This document shows positions 14,301 through 23,924 of a DNA stretch of 64,000 bases, piece after piece. The notes beneath the pieces were generated by a model, which did not search any database, had not been told where the DNA came from, and was given only the letters and a program-made list of their open reading frames with translations. Origin of the DNA: Cheilinus undulatus (lineage: Eukaryota > Chordata > Actinopteri > Labriformes > Labridae). The translations under genes and the position numbers were made by a program. The stretch lies in assembly GCF_018320785.1 (NCBI RefSeq), contig NC_054866.1:14865885-14929884 (forward strand), given 5' to 3'. Numbering within the stretch: the stretch's first letter is position 1; each line of letters opens with the position of its first letter.

Positions 14301-17300
14301 TTGAGAGCATATATGAAAACAAGAGAGCCTTTTGGCATTTTACTTACAGTAATGGCTCTTAAAGAAAGTTCATAAGGGCAGCTGTTGGATGCGAATTATT
14401 TTATTATTTTAATTCTAGTAGAACCTCATCCTCCACACTGTCTGAGCATCCCTGTTGTAAACAGCACAGCATGGGCTGCCTTTGGCTAGAGGGCCAGCTC
14501 TCTGCATTGGTGGTGTGCTTAGCCAGATGTGTTATTAATGCGTTAACTTTGGCAGCCCTAATTTTTTTCAATATAAATACTTTTTGATATAATAAGATTA
14601 ATAAATTTATAATCCTCCATTTCGGCTAAACATTTTAAGTTTTAAGATTTTAAGATTATCTTGTGGTCAATAAGCATGTTATTGTTAAATTTTCTTACTT
14701 GAAACAATCTTTTTACTGTGAGCATTAAACCTGGTTTCCATTTTCTTTTGTCAAATTAAGATAAAATAAACTGATACTAAAATAAACATAGCATATGCTC
14801 AGTATCTGTGTCCCTCACATCCCCTTTCTTCCCCAATCTGATGCTCATTTTAAACTTTGGCAGATTATATTGATCATGGCTCTGTCCCACCTACCACTTA
14901 GCCCTACGCCTATGTATTGTGTTTTCAGATCTGCGGGAAGGATGTCCTGATTCTTGTTGGAATGGAGGGGTAGGGTGAGGTTTTATGGAGGTACACTCCC
15001 AGTCGAGTGATATGGGAAATCTCCCAGAACCTTGTGAATCATTGAAAAGATTAGAAAATTTATGTTGCTTCAATGACTCATGGGGCTTTTGTATTTAAAA
15101 ATCCCTTATAGTTGAAATGTCCAGTGTAATTGCAGCGTCTTTTTACGTAACTGCTGTTGATAACTAGTGAAGACATATTAGGAACTTGAAAGGTTGTCCC
15201 ATTTCCTGAAAGTAGATTTCACCATTACTGTTTGTAATGTCTACATGCCTAAATTCATTGGTTGCATCACATGACTGGTTGATTAGATATTTGCACCACT
15301 GATCAGTTGAACAGGTATACCTAATGAAGTGGTTGGTGAGTGTAGCTTGAGTCTCATCTGACTGCATCAACACAGTATGAAGGCATGAGCTGTTACAGTA
15401 AAAATCATGCCTTAACTCAACAGTCAGATGTGCACATGCTGATTGAGAAATATGTGCTTCTTTGAAATAACCACAATAAAGAAGAAGAGTGATAGTATTC
15501 AGACTTATGCAATGTCTTCATTATGACTGGTCATACTGCAGTTACAACATTTGGATTTATTGAGGGGCTTTATTTTCATTGCGTTGAAAAGAAGGCTTCA
15601 TTCACTTATACTTGCTTGGTTAAAGCTTCTTGTAGTTGTTTGCTCTGTACACTAGGGGGAGCCAACATGTTAGCCCAGAAAACTGTTCCTCAACAGCCTC
15701 TCCAGCTCACAGTAACCCTTGTGTGTTTCTGTCTTTACAGGTAGTATAGCAGCCCTGTGGTGGGATCCCGTCCAGAGGTTGCTGTTCTCGGGGGCTGCCG
15801 ACCACAGCGTCATCATGTGGGACATCGGGGGCCGCAAGGGACGGACATTACTGCTGCAGGGACACCAGTAAATATTTCAGTGTTTCTTTTTTGAGTGTGG
15901 ATGCTGAATTTGCATTGCTTTGTTCGTTTGGATGTGGTTGCTTATAAACAATATCAGAGGAAATGAGGTGTTGTCAGAAACAGCTGCCCTGAGGCACTGG
16001 CTGTTTCATCTCCACCTCATACATATTTCACCTCCTCCTTGTCCCTTCACTCTCTGCTACAGGATTCATCAACAAAGCCCGTGCACAGCGAAGCATGTCA
16101 GAGTAAACCTCCGTAGATCCTGTTGCTCTCCAGCAGGATTTACAGAGGATTGTCTCTCAGACGACCATGAAAATGATTCTCTTGTTCTTCTGACAGGCTT
16201 CACATCCTGTTTTGACTCTCTATTTATTGCTTTTCTGCCCCTATTTTACATCAGTGCTCTTCTGTTTTCCTTTATCTCTCATCAGTTTTACCATTTAATT
16301 GAAATGTAAATCCTCTAAGATAATTTCATATTACTATCAGAGACCCGAATGACATTTTGGTATAATTTTACAGGTACGTTGATTTACAAAGATAATGGTA
16401 TTGTTTAAGTGTTTGCACTCATGCTCTTTATTCATTATAATAATTATCTGTCAACAAAATAACAGACAAACATGTATTTATTTATACAACACTGTATTTA
16501 ATGCATGGCTTACAAAAATATAGCAAACTGATTTGCTGCAAGTTGTTTCTGGGCATGTTGCATTCAGATTAACAGTAGGGATGCATGTAGGTGTCTGCTT
16601 AATATTGGTATTAGTAATCCCAATTTCAAAAAAGTTGGATTGCTGTGTTTTATATAAAAACAGAACGCAAAGATTGCCAAATCTGTGAAACCCATAATTT
16701 ACTCACAGTAAAACACAAACAACAAATCCGATGTTGGAACTGAGACATTACCATTTAATGAAAAATATTAGTTTATTATGAATTTGATGGCAGCAACACA
16801 CCTCATGAAAATAGGGACAGGCTGGAAAAAGGCTGGAAAAGTGAGCATTATTAATAAAGCAAAAACAGTTCAAATGATGATTAACATTTGAGCAGTAATC
16901 TAACCGTGGAGGAATTTTACTGTGGTCATCTTTAAAATAGGAAAACGTTTCATCCCTAGAGCAGTCTTTTCAAACTTTTTTCCCCAAGGCACACCTAAGA
17001 TCAGACAAATTTCATGGCACACCAAATCCATCTCTACATAAAATTGCCTATTAAAACTATGTTACAGTAAAATGAACCTCTAGTGTTAGTTCAGGCAGGC
17101 CACAGAGTCCAGCTGATCTCACACAAGCCCTCATCAGCTGACGGCCAGTTGATTTGCTTTTAAGGACACTATTGACTAATTACACCCCGCTGCCATATTT
17201 AAACCACTCTAACCTGGCTATGCTTTGCTGCTCCCTCTCCAAGCTACTTTATACAACCCTCCTCCACCCCAGCTCCTCTTTCCTAGAACAGTCACATATG

Positions 17301-20300
17301 AATAACAGCAGGAAGTGCAAATTTACAACTGCTAATAAAGAAAACTATTTATGACCACAAATCACGTGTGTTTTTTGACAAAGCGATTCTGACTGAGCAT
17401 AAGTTATTGTATAGTTGCAGTAATTATGTATGGTTGTACAAATTGCCATGGCACACCAAGACTTGGCTCAAGGCACACCAGTGTGCCTTGCCACACCATT
17501 TGAGAACTACTGCCCTAGAGAATACCATGTTGCTTTACTCACAAGGTAGAGCATTAAGTTTGTTGAGTGTTAATCAGAACCAACAGAGACCTACCTAAGC
17601 TCAAGTTTTAATTTTCATCCTCAGTCCTTGAACTTGAGATTGCAGGAATGAAGTTTTAGAAGTAAACTACATATAATTCAAGTTTTAAAACTGGAGATTT
17701 TTTTTTAATTTAAAGGTATAAGCTTCTTACAAAAGGAGCACAGTTTTATTAAATGCTCTATAAAGCTCACTGTCTGCCAACAGGTTGTTTTAGTGCTGTT
17801 TGTAGCCTTCAAAAAGGCAGCTGAAGATTGGTTTTACTGGTTACTGGTAAAAACATATTTTATATATAATACACTTGTAATTCAAAGAAGTAACTTTATT
17901 TTTTTATTACTGAATGTCTACATTGGAAACAGTCAAATCAAAGATTGTTCTAAAGTAAAAAGGCTGTCAGAAAAAGCTGGACAAATTCTGCTGCAGGAGA
18001 GATTTAGAGTCCTGTACAACAGAGGATGTGGGTATATCAATGCTGACTAAATGAGTTTGGAGATATTGTCATATTGGATGTGTGGGGACAAAGTATTGCA
18101 ATATCCAGCATTCCTAGTTTATCCTTTAGTTTGTTTGTTTGTTTTGCTGGAAATTGGAAGCAAGGTCAGTGTGAGCCTCTGTGAGCAAATGGCAGTTATT
18201 TACAGCCAAAATAACAGAAAGTCCATTTAGTTTCCCATAGATTTGCAGACTTGGATGTTGATTCCCCTTTGCTACATATTTAAATTAGATGTTTGGTTTT
18301 GGTTGTAATCATCCATTTGATTAAAGCTGCTTACTCTTTACATCTTCTTTGTTCCTTAGTGAGCGAGTTCAGGCCTTACGTTACCTCCAGCTGACAAGGC
18401 AGTTGTTGTCGTGCTCTGCAGACGGAGGCATAGCGGTGTGGAACATGGACACACAAAGAGAAGAGGTTTGCATCACTATTTCACTCTTTGCCACTGGTTG
18501 TTTCTCTTTGTTATTGCTCTGCTCCTTGAGCTGGTAATGCTGATTTGACTGTTAATGTAGAGGTGCATGTCATTTTTTTAAACATTACTCCCTGTGTTTA
18601 CAGGCACCCCAGTGGTTAGACAGCGACTCCTGTCAGAAGTGTGAGCAGCCTTTCTTCTGGAACATCAAGCAGATGTGGGACACCAAGACCCTGGGGCTCA
18701 GACAGGTATGAGGGTCGGCTTTCTCTCTCTGAAATCAGTCTATTGGTGCTTGAGTTGTGCTAATATGTGTGATTTTATTCATCCAGCACCACTGCAGGAA
18801 GTGCGGTAAAGCTGTGTGTGGGAAATGTAGTTCTAAACGCTCCACATTCCCAATCATGGGCTTCGAATTCCCCGTGAGGGTGTGTGATGCCTGCTTTGAC
18901 ACCATCAAAGAAGAGGAGTAAGTAAAGAGGATTGTTTTTTAAAACACTAGCTACTGTATTTGTCCTTTGTCCCTCATCTGATGTTCTTCTCTTACCCTTC
19001 TTTATTGTTTTTACGTACATTTTTATTTATCTTTTCTAAATCTGTTTTTATTTATTTTTTCTTACTGTGATGTAATGTCCTTTCTTATAATCTTGTAGCC
19101 AATAATGCTGCTTTTACTCTTTCATTCTCTTCTTCAATCCTGTTGCTTTTTCTTTAACCGCTTTTTAGGATCAGTTGTTTCTTTTTTTATTCCTTCCTGT
19201 TTACTCCTGTTCATCTTTGGCTTTGGCTTTTACTTTTTTTTTTTTTTTTTACTTTTTTAGGTCTAATGTGTTATTTTTCGGCCATTTGATTGTCCATTAA
19301 AGTTTTAACATGTTTTTATAACAACATTTTAAATTAAATTAGTATTATTATTTTCATTATGATCATTATCAAATGGTTATTAATTGAATCTTTGTTTAAT
19401 CACAGAATAAAAACTTACTTTTTAGGATATCTCTTTTTCAAGATTGTCCTAGTCAAGACAGGAAGCAACTGTCTTGACAAAATTTCAGAAAGGCAGTGAG
19501 CAGTCATAATCCATAAGATTATTAGCAGTAAAATACATAGTCAAAATGTATTAAAAGACACAAGATTACACATTTAATTTTAATCTTATCAAATATTGCC
19601 AAAATAAACCACATTTGTAAATTAATCAAAGCATCTGCAGCTGGATGTGTCTGCCTCTAGGTCATTTACCTTCCTGCTTAAAATCATTAAGTTTCAAGTC
19701 TTTTGTTTTTCTTAATAAATCTGCACAGGCAAAGAAAGGAGCAAATGTTGATGCCTTTTTTTCCAAGCTCAGCTCTGACCTTTGAAACAAGCAGTAGGAA
19801 AAAATCCTGAGACCAAAGATTATAAGCTCCTGTGCTTTCTGACTGATATAGGTCAGAAGATTTTGAGTAAGTGAGAGGGGGTAGCCTTGTAGATGTTGAC
19901 AAAGAAGACCATCCAACATGCTCATACAACAAACAGTGATGGCATCAGGGTTTTAAATTTAAATTTAAATTTAAATTGGTGATGCAAGCTTTGCGACAAG
20001 GCGTGCATGTGTAAAACATCACTGTAGTTCATCAAGGACATAGAAATGGCAGCAACCAGTCTCTTTTTGGATTCTAAAGAAAGGCAAGATTAGATTTTTA
20101 AAACAAAAACCCAGTTTCAGTTTTAACCTTTTTACCAGCTGCTGGATGTAACATGTAAAAGAGAGAGGGTCACTGATTAAATTACCAAGATAATAGCTGG
20201 AAACAAGCTTCATCTCTGTACCTTGAGAAGTGAAGATTGAAGGCAGGTTCGAGAGCTTAGAAATTGTATTTGAGAACGAATTGAGAAATGAATTTTGTTT

Positions 20301-23300
20301 TGTCTAACACAAGTTTTTAAATCACAAAAATGATTCTGGAAGGTGTTAAAAGCAAATTGAAGCTGGGAGTGAATTTGGTCTGGGGTGGATCCTGAGCAAT
20401 ACATGACAGTATCATCATCATGAAAATGAAAACTTGCCATAATAATATTTTGATCAGTGGTATTTATAAACATAGCACAAAAAGTAAGGAAATTTGTGTT
20501 TGGTACATTATTTCTTTGTTGTAACAATGCTTCTTGGCAATAAATTTGATACCGTTGGAAAGCCTTTTTATTACCCATTTGAATGATGCCACATTTGTAA
20601 GGATCATGCATTTGTGGGATGAGCAGCAGAGCTGAGTATGTGGGTTGCACCCATGAAAAATGTGCCAAATCTTCTCTGCCAATGCCAAACAGCTGATTCT
20701 GCCATTGACTCTTGTTTGGTGTTTGGTGGATTGGATGATTGAAGTTTGAAGAAACAAGACATATTGACAATTTAACAATTTTTTTCATTTAACAAACAGG
20801 AGCCTCAGTTGCATGTGGAAGAACCATACACAGCCACAACAGCCTGGCACCTCCTCCTCATGCTGGTAACCAGCCTGGTCACACACTGCTGTGGGATGGC
20901 ATCCCATTCTTCAACCAGCATTTGTCACAACTCAGCCAACGTGGTTGTGTTGGTCACTCTTGCATGAACAGCACGCCCACTGATCCCACAAGTGTTCAAT
21001 GGGGTTAAGGTCAGGACTGCTGGCAGGTCATTCCATCCTCTCCACTCCCAAATTCTGGAGGTAGTCTCTGATAAACCCCGCTCTGTGGGGGCAAGTGTTG
21101 TCATCTTGGAGGATAGTGCTCTTGCTGACAGGTTGAGAAAATTGTATTTTTGGGGTGTTGTCTTCTTGGGACGCCCACTTCGCAGCCTGTCTCTGACATT
21201 CCTCGTTATATGGAACTTGGCCTTCAGTTTGGAGATGGTACTAGGGTTCACTCCAAACAATGCCGCAACTTGGTTTTGCGGAACTCCAGCTTGAAGTTGC
21301 CCAACCGACAGGCCCTATCCAGATCAGTCAAACGTGGCATGCTGATTCTTGAAGCAGACATCTACTGACCACTGTAGCAGGGCCCATGCTCACAGGTGCT
21401 GCCAATCAGGCACCTGATGGCAGCACCTGGGGGTACCAGAAGCTCAAAACAAGAGTCAATAGCAATAGCAGAACAAACTGTTTGGCATTGGCAGAGAAGA
21501 TTTGGCACATTTCTCATGGGTGCAACCCACATACTCAGCTCTGCTGCTCATCCCACAAATACATGTTCCTTACAAATGTGGCATCATTTAAAAGGGTAAT
21601 AAACAGGCTTTCCAACAGTACAAGATTTATTGCCAAGAAGCATTGTTACAACAAAGAAACAATGTACAAAACACAAACTCTCTTACTTTGTGTGCTAAAG
21701 AATGGACAAGAGTGGCACCAAAACTGACCCATGAGAAACACTTTCGGTTACAATTAATGAGGTTTATATGCAACCATCTGCCTTCATGTACTAAGCACTT
21801 TAATTGAGGTAGGTGTTAAACCTGTTTATTGTTTGTTCACGTAGTCCTGCTGTGAACAATCTGAATGGTCTTCACTGTCCATTTCCTTAGAAACAATCAA
21901 TAAAAGGGTCTGCACAATGCTGATTATTAATAAAATGAGAATGAATACAAATAAATGCTGTCTGTTGTTTGTGCTTGTGTGATGCAGTCGAACACCATTG
22001 GCTACGTTCCATGAGGGGAAACACAACATTGCCCACATGGACATGGACCCGTCCAGAGGCCTGATGGTCACCTGTGGAAGCGACCGCATTGTTAAGGTAA
22101 ACAATAGCTCTTTGACAGCAGACCAATCCTGCAGTATGGTGTATGTTGAATAGGGCTGGGTATTTCCCCCAGCCTCATGATTTGATATGTATTACAATGC
22201 ATGTAAGTTAAAACAGTTTATTAATAATCACTTAGCTATTAAGACATTCAAATGCAGTAATATTTAACTTTTTTGACTTAAAATGGGCCTGTCTTTCAAT
22301 TTTCTTACTGTTGTTTTCATACTTTACATGTAACATTCTGGTTAGTAATGTAACTGTTTGGCTCATGTCTTTACAAATAAAGCATAAAGTGCTGCTTATG
22401 ATCTCCTGATCAAACGTTGAGGGAAACTTTGAGTTTACAGTGTCATTCAGTGCTAGCTGGGACTGCTAATGAGCCTGTTCGTGTGGCGATGAAGACTAGT
22501 GTTACTAAAGTGTATTACCTTCTTACAGCTTTCATGTGGGGATGCACCGACTGATTGGCCAAAATCGGTATCGGCACTGATTTTCTTAATTTTAGGAGGA
22601 TCGGCCGATCCTTGTAAATAAGATTGGTGGATAAGATCGGTTTCATATGCCTCTACCTACTAAAATGTGAGAAATGAAAGACTAAAGGAACTGATATAAT
22701 TTAGTAGTTTGGACAGCAATGCTTTAAACTTTTGATTTATATTTAAGAGAACTACCTCATGTTCAGTTAAAACAACAAGTCTGTATTGTTTCACGGGTAT
22801 TGTTCAATGTTATTCAATAAAATACAATTGGAACATTGAAGGTGTATGCTGTCAGTTATAAAAAAATCCGTATCGGCCAAAATCGGAATTGGCAGGTCAG
22901 GCTTTTTAAAGATCGGTGATCGGTGATCAGCCAGAAAATTGCAATTGGTGCACCCCTACTTTCATGACTCATGTTCAAATCCTGACTTTCTGCTGTTGGA
23001 AGAACCCCAAAATAATCCAGTAGCTTTGCCTTTAGCCTGCTAGCTGTGGAAAAAACACTGTGATCCATGTTCCCAGTCTGAGTACCAACTTGTTTTGGTC
23101 TGAGAAGTGAGAGGTTCGCTGGGGCTGGATCTTGCAGTTCTCTGACTGCTATCTGCTGGCTTTTTTGGTAACTCCACCATAAGGGATACATGTTATTTGA
23201 GTGCCATCACAGCGTATACGGTCATATCGATTCTGTATTGATACATGTATTGGCAAGGTGCGTGTGATGATATATTGTCATAACGACTTTTTGAGCACAG

Positions 23301-23924
23301 GCCTACTGTTGAAGTGCTTTTCTTAAAGCAACATAATCCACTGAAGTTTTCACTTATTTCTTTCACACACTTTAATTTTGAACATTCTTGCCACCCATAG
23401 ACAAGCTTGAGTGACAACAAATAACATGGACTAAACCAGGAAGTGCTGTCCTATCATACACACACCATCATACCCACTACTGTATAACTGAGTGTATAAC
23501 TTCACTCACGGTGCAAAAGTGTCTAATGCCCAAAGGCATTCTAGGAAAACTGCAGATTAAGTGATGATTGTTATTTAATTTAAGTGCAATGACAAAAACA
23601 AACTTTAAGTAATTGAGTACTGTTTACTTAAAACAAGAAATGTTTTTCTATCAAGTCAGAAAAATAGAGCTGAAGAAGTTTTTTTTGATTTTCGAGTTAA
23701 CACAACCCTTTTTTTTTTTATTTTACTGTTAGATATTAATGTGTGTGATTAATGTAAACATTGTAAAGTAAATAAACCCAATTAAGCTTCATTCTTAGAC
23801 TTATTATAGAATATTGAGTCAGACATGGTAAACTATATTGTCTAATTAATGTTTGTCTTCACAGATTTGGGATATGACGCAGGTGGTTGGCTGTAGCTTA
23901 GCAACAGGCTTCTCTCCACGCTGA
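1..23924 (+). CDS. wdfy1: wdfy1: WD repeat and FYVE domain protein 1 (12 exons; first 5 coding bases outside window)
   Basis: Coding exons are 1-132, 4035-4102, 6698-6771, 6975-7029, 10193-10343, 11583-11695, 15741-15867, 18360-18465, 18604-18705, 18787-18917, 21988-22096 and 23865-23924. All junctions are GT-AG and in phase. Base 1 is the third base of Ala2, so the ATG lies just upstream. The spliced length is 410 residues, the same as I recall for human WDFY1. WD40 repeats fill roughly residues 22-275. A FYVE zinc finger (about 282-353) follows, with all eight cysteines (287, 290, 314, 317, 322, 325, 344, 347) and the RQHHCRKCG core. A last WD repeat (about 364-400) closes the propeller. 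The C-terminal tail [11 protein letters not shown] identifies WDFY1 rather than WDFY2, which as I recall ends shortly after WDMTPVV. From family knowledge, FYVE binds PI3P on early endosomes, and mammalian WDFY1 helps recruit TRIF to TLR3/TLR4. It is tail-to-tail with dhrs12. Confidence 0.96.
1450..1600. mobile_element. Palindromic (foldback) MITE, copy 1
   Basis: Left arm GTCTTAATTGCACAAATTGC...AGCTGGAAC and right arm GGTTCCACC...TTGTGCAACTTAGACAT are reverse complements with mismatches. Related to copies near 13.3 and 45.3 kb. In wdfy1 intron 1. Confidence 0.55.
1680..1714. repeat. (GATA)n/(GACA)n microsatellite
   Basis: About five GATA units merge into four GACA units. It abuts a MITE-like sequence (about 1720-1885; GTTTCCACTGAGTCGTC...). 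Confidence 0.9.
2336..2362. repeat. (GT)n microsatellite
   Basis: A run of about 13 GT units in wdfy1 intron 1. Confidence 0.95.
4035..4102 (+). CDS. wdfy1: wdfy1 exon 2
   Basis: Follows a polypyrimidine tract and TTTCAG. It encodes [20 protein letters not shown] and adjoining residues, the most conserved part of WD repeat 1. Donor GTGAGT. Confidence 0.95.
6123..6649 (-). mobile_element. piggyBac-type MITE, copy A (wdfy1 intron 2)
   Basis: About 527 bp bounded by TTAA on both sides (6119-6122 and 6650-6653), with terminal inverted repeats AGGTCACATATT / AATATGTGACAT. It is the reverse complement of the copies near 32.9 and 40.9 kb. No transposase is encoded; ORFs inside are chance frames. 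Confidence 0.75.
6698..6771 (+). CDS. wdfy1: wdfy1 exon 3
   Basis: Acceptor CTTTTAG, donor GTGAGT. Encodes the segment with [20 protein letters not shown] (WD repeat 2). It ends in phase 0. Confidence 0.95.
6975..7029 (+). CDS. wdfy1: wdfy1 exon 4
   Basis: Acceptor CCCTGCAG, donor GTAAGA. Encodes [18 protein letters not shown] plus the first base of an Ala codon, the end of WD repeat 2. Confidence 0.95.
7030..10192 (+). other. wdfy1 intron 4, no recognised element
   Basis: A 3.2-kb intron. ORFs in it (for instance 9529-9741) lack homology or splice context. I see only short A/T runs. Confidence 0.5.
10193..10343 (+). CDS. wdfy1: wdfy1 exon 5
   Basis: Acceptor TTGTGCAG, donor GTATCC (weaker than the rest). 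Encodes AHQNRV...[16 protein letters not shown]...WASCLQ, which is WD repeat 3 and the start of repeat 4. The CA/A split glutamine joins exon 6 correctly, supporting this donor. Confidence 0.93.
11282..11333. repeat. (CA)n microsatellite
   Basis: A run of about 25 CA units with one interruption, in wdfy1 intron 5. Confidence 0.95.
11583..11695 (+). CDS. wdfy1: wdfy1 exon 6
   Basis: Acceptor CCCACTCAG, donor GTAAAC. Encodes [20 protein letters not shown]...TLKGHEG (WD repeat 4). Confidence 0.95.
11890..11970 (+). mobile_element. Retroposon 3' tail with (CTAT)n
   Basis: TTCCCTGAGGGGATAAATAAAG followed by a CTAT microsatellite (11941-11970), the usual 3' end of a fish SINE or LINE. Confidence 0.55.
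13290..13540. mobile_element. Palindromic (foldback) MITE, copy 2
   Basis: Arms 13302-13352 and 13390-13435 fold back: GTCTAAATTGCA...CAGGTGGAAC against GTTCCACCTG...TGCAATTTAGAC. A tail GTTGCCATGGTATCAAACAGGT follows. In wdfy1 intron 6. Confidence 0.6.
15741..15867 (+). CDS. wdfy1: wdfy1 exon 7
   Basis: Acceptor TCTTTACAG, donor GTAAAT. Encodes [17 protein letters not shown]... followed by [20 protein letters not shown] (WD repeat 5). Confidence 0.96.
16962..17512. mobile_element. hAT-type MITE with exact 8-bp target duplication (wdfy1 intron 7)
   Basis: CCCTAGAG occurs at 16954-16961 and 17513-17520. Ends are CAGTCTTTTCAAACTTTTT and its inverted partner ...CCATTTGAGAACTACTG. Just inside lie AAGGCACACC and GGCACACCAG. 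Non-autonomous. Confidence 0.85.
18360..18465 (+). CDS. wdfy1: wdfy1 exon 8
   Basis: Acceptor TTCCTTAG, donor GTTTGC (weak). Encodes [19 protein letters not shown] then [15 protein letters not shown] (WD repeat 6). The reading frame runs cleanly into exon 9. Confidence 0.95.
18604..18705 (+). CDS. wdfy1: wdfy1 exon 9 (start of FYVE)
   Basis: Acceptor TTTACAG, donor GTATGA; 34 whole codons. Encodes [20 protein letters not shown] and on to TLGLRQ. It holds the first zinc-binding CxxC pair (Cys287, Cys290). Confidence 0.96.
18787..18917 (+). CDS. wdfy1: wdfy1 exon 10 (FYVE core)
   Basis: Acceptor ATCCAG, donor GTAAGT, separated from exon 9 by an 81-bp intron. Encodes [19 protein letters not shown] and then [14 protein letters not shown]. 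It contains the six remaining zinc-binding cysteines. Confidence 0.96.
20475..21695 (-). mobile_element. Tc1/mariner-like element with long inverted repeats (wdfy1 intron 10)
   Basis: The 1221-bp unit is flanked by TA (20473-20474 and 21696-21697). Its arms, 20475-20717 and 21447-21695, are about 245-bp inverted repeats that match base for base over long runs (for instance TTGTAACAATGCTTCTTGGC). Between them lies a broken minus-strand transposase. The arms are much longer than the short inverted repeats of simple mariner elements. Confidence 0.82.
20790..21345 (-). pseudogene. Internally deleted Tc1-like transposase
   Basis: On the minus strand, [10 protein letters not shown] opens the N-terminus, then a frameshift, then [15 protein letters not shown] with [12 protein letters not shown] (the helix-turn-helix and GRPK hook). 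The middle of the protein, including the first catalytic Asp, is missing. The sequence resumes near the second Asp region and [13 protein letters not shown]-like residues in shifted frames, and ends with a recognisable C-terminus ([14 protein letters not shown]). It cannot encode an active enzyme. Confidence 0.75.
21988..22096 (+). CDS. wdfy1: wdfy1 exon 11
   Basis: Acceptor GATGCAG, donor GTAAAC. Encodes [20 protein letters not shown] and then [14 protein letters not shown], the first part of the last WD repeat. Confidence 0.96.
22537..22958. mobile_element. hAT-type MITE with 8-bp target duplication (wdfy1 intron 11)
   Basis: CTTTCATG at 22529-22536 and 22959-22966. Ends TGGGGATGCACC and GGTGCACCCCTA. 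Subterminal CGGTATCGGC and GATCGG motifs are typical of this common fish MITE type. Confidence 0.85.
23865..23924 (+). CDS. wdfy1: wdfy1 exon 12 coding part and stop
   Basis: Acceptor CTTCACAG. Encodes [19 protein letters not shown] and TGA at 23922-23924. The tail after the WD motif is the WDFY1-type ending. Confidence 0.95.
   Translation: MWDMTQVVGCSLATGFSPR

Noticed and set aside
15920-16309. 129-codon plus-strand ORF in wdfy1 intron 7
   Set aside because: No homology recognised; hydrophobic content comes from T-rich sequence.
20210-20788. 192-codon minus-strand ORF
   Set aside because: It runs across the end of the Tc1-like element into its inverted arm; no domain, and composition is that of non-coding DNA.
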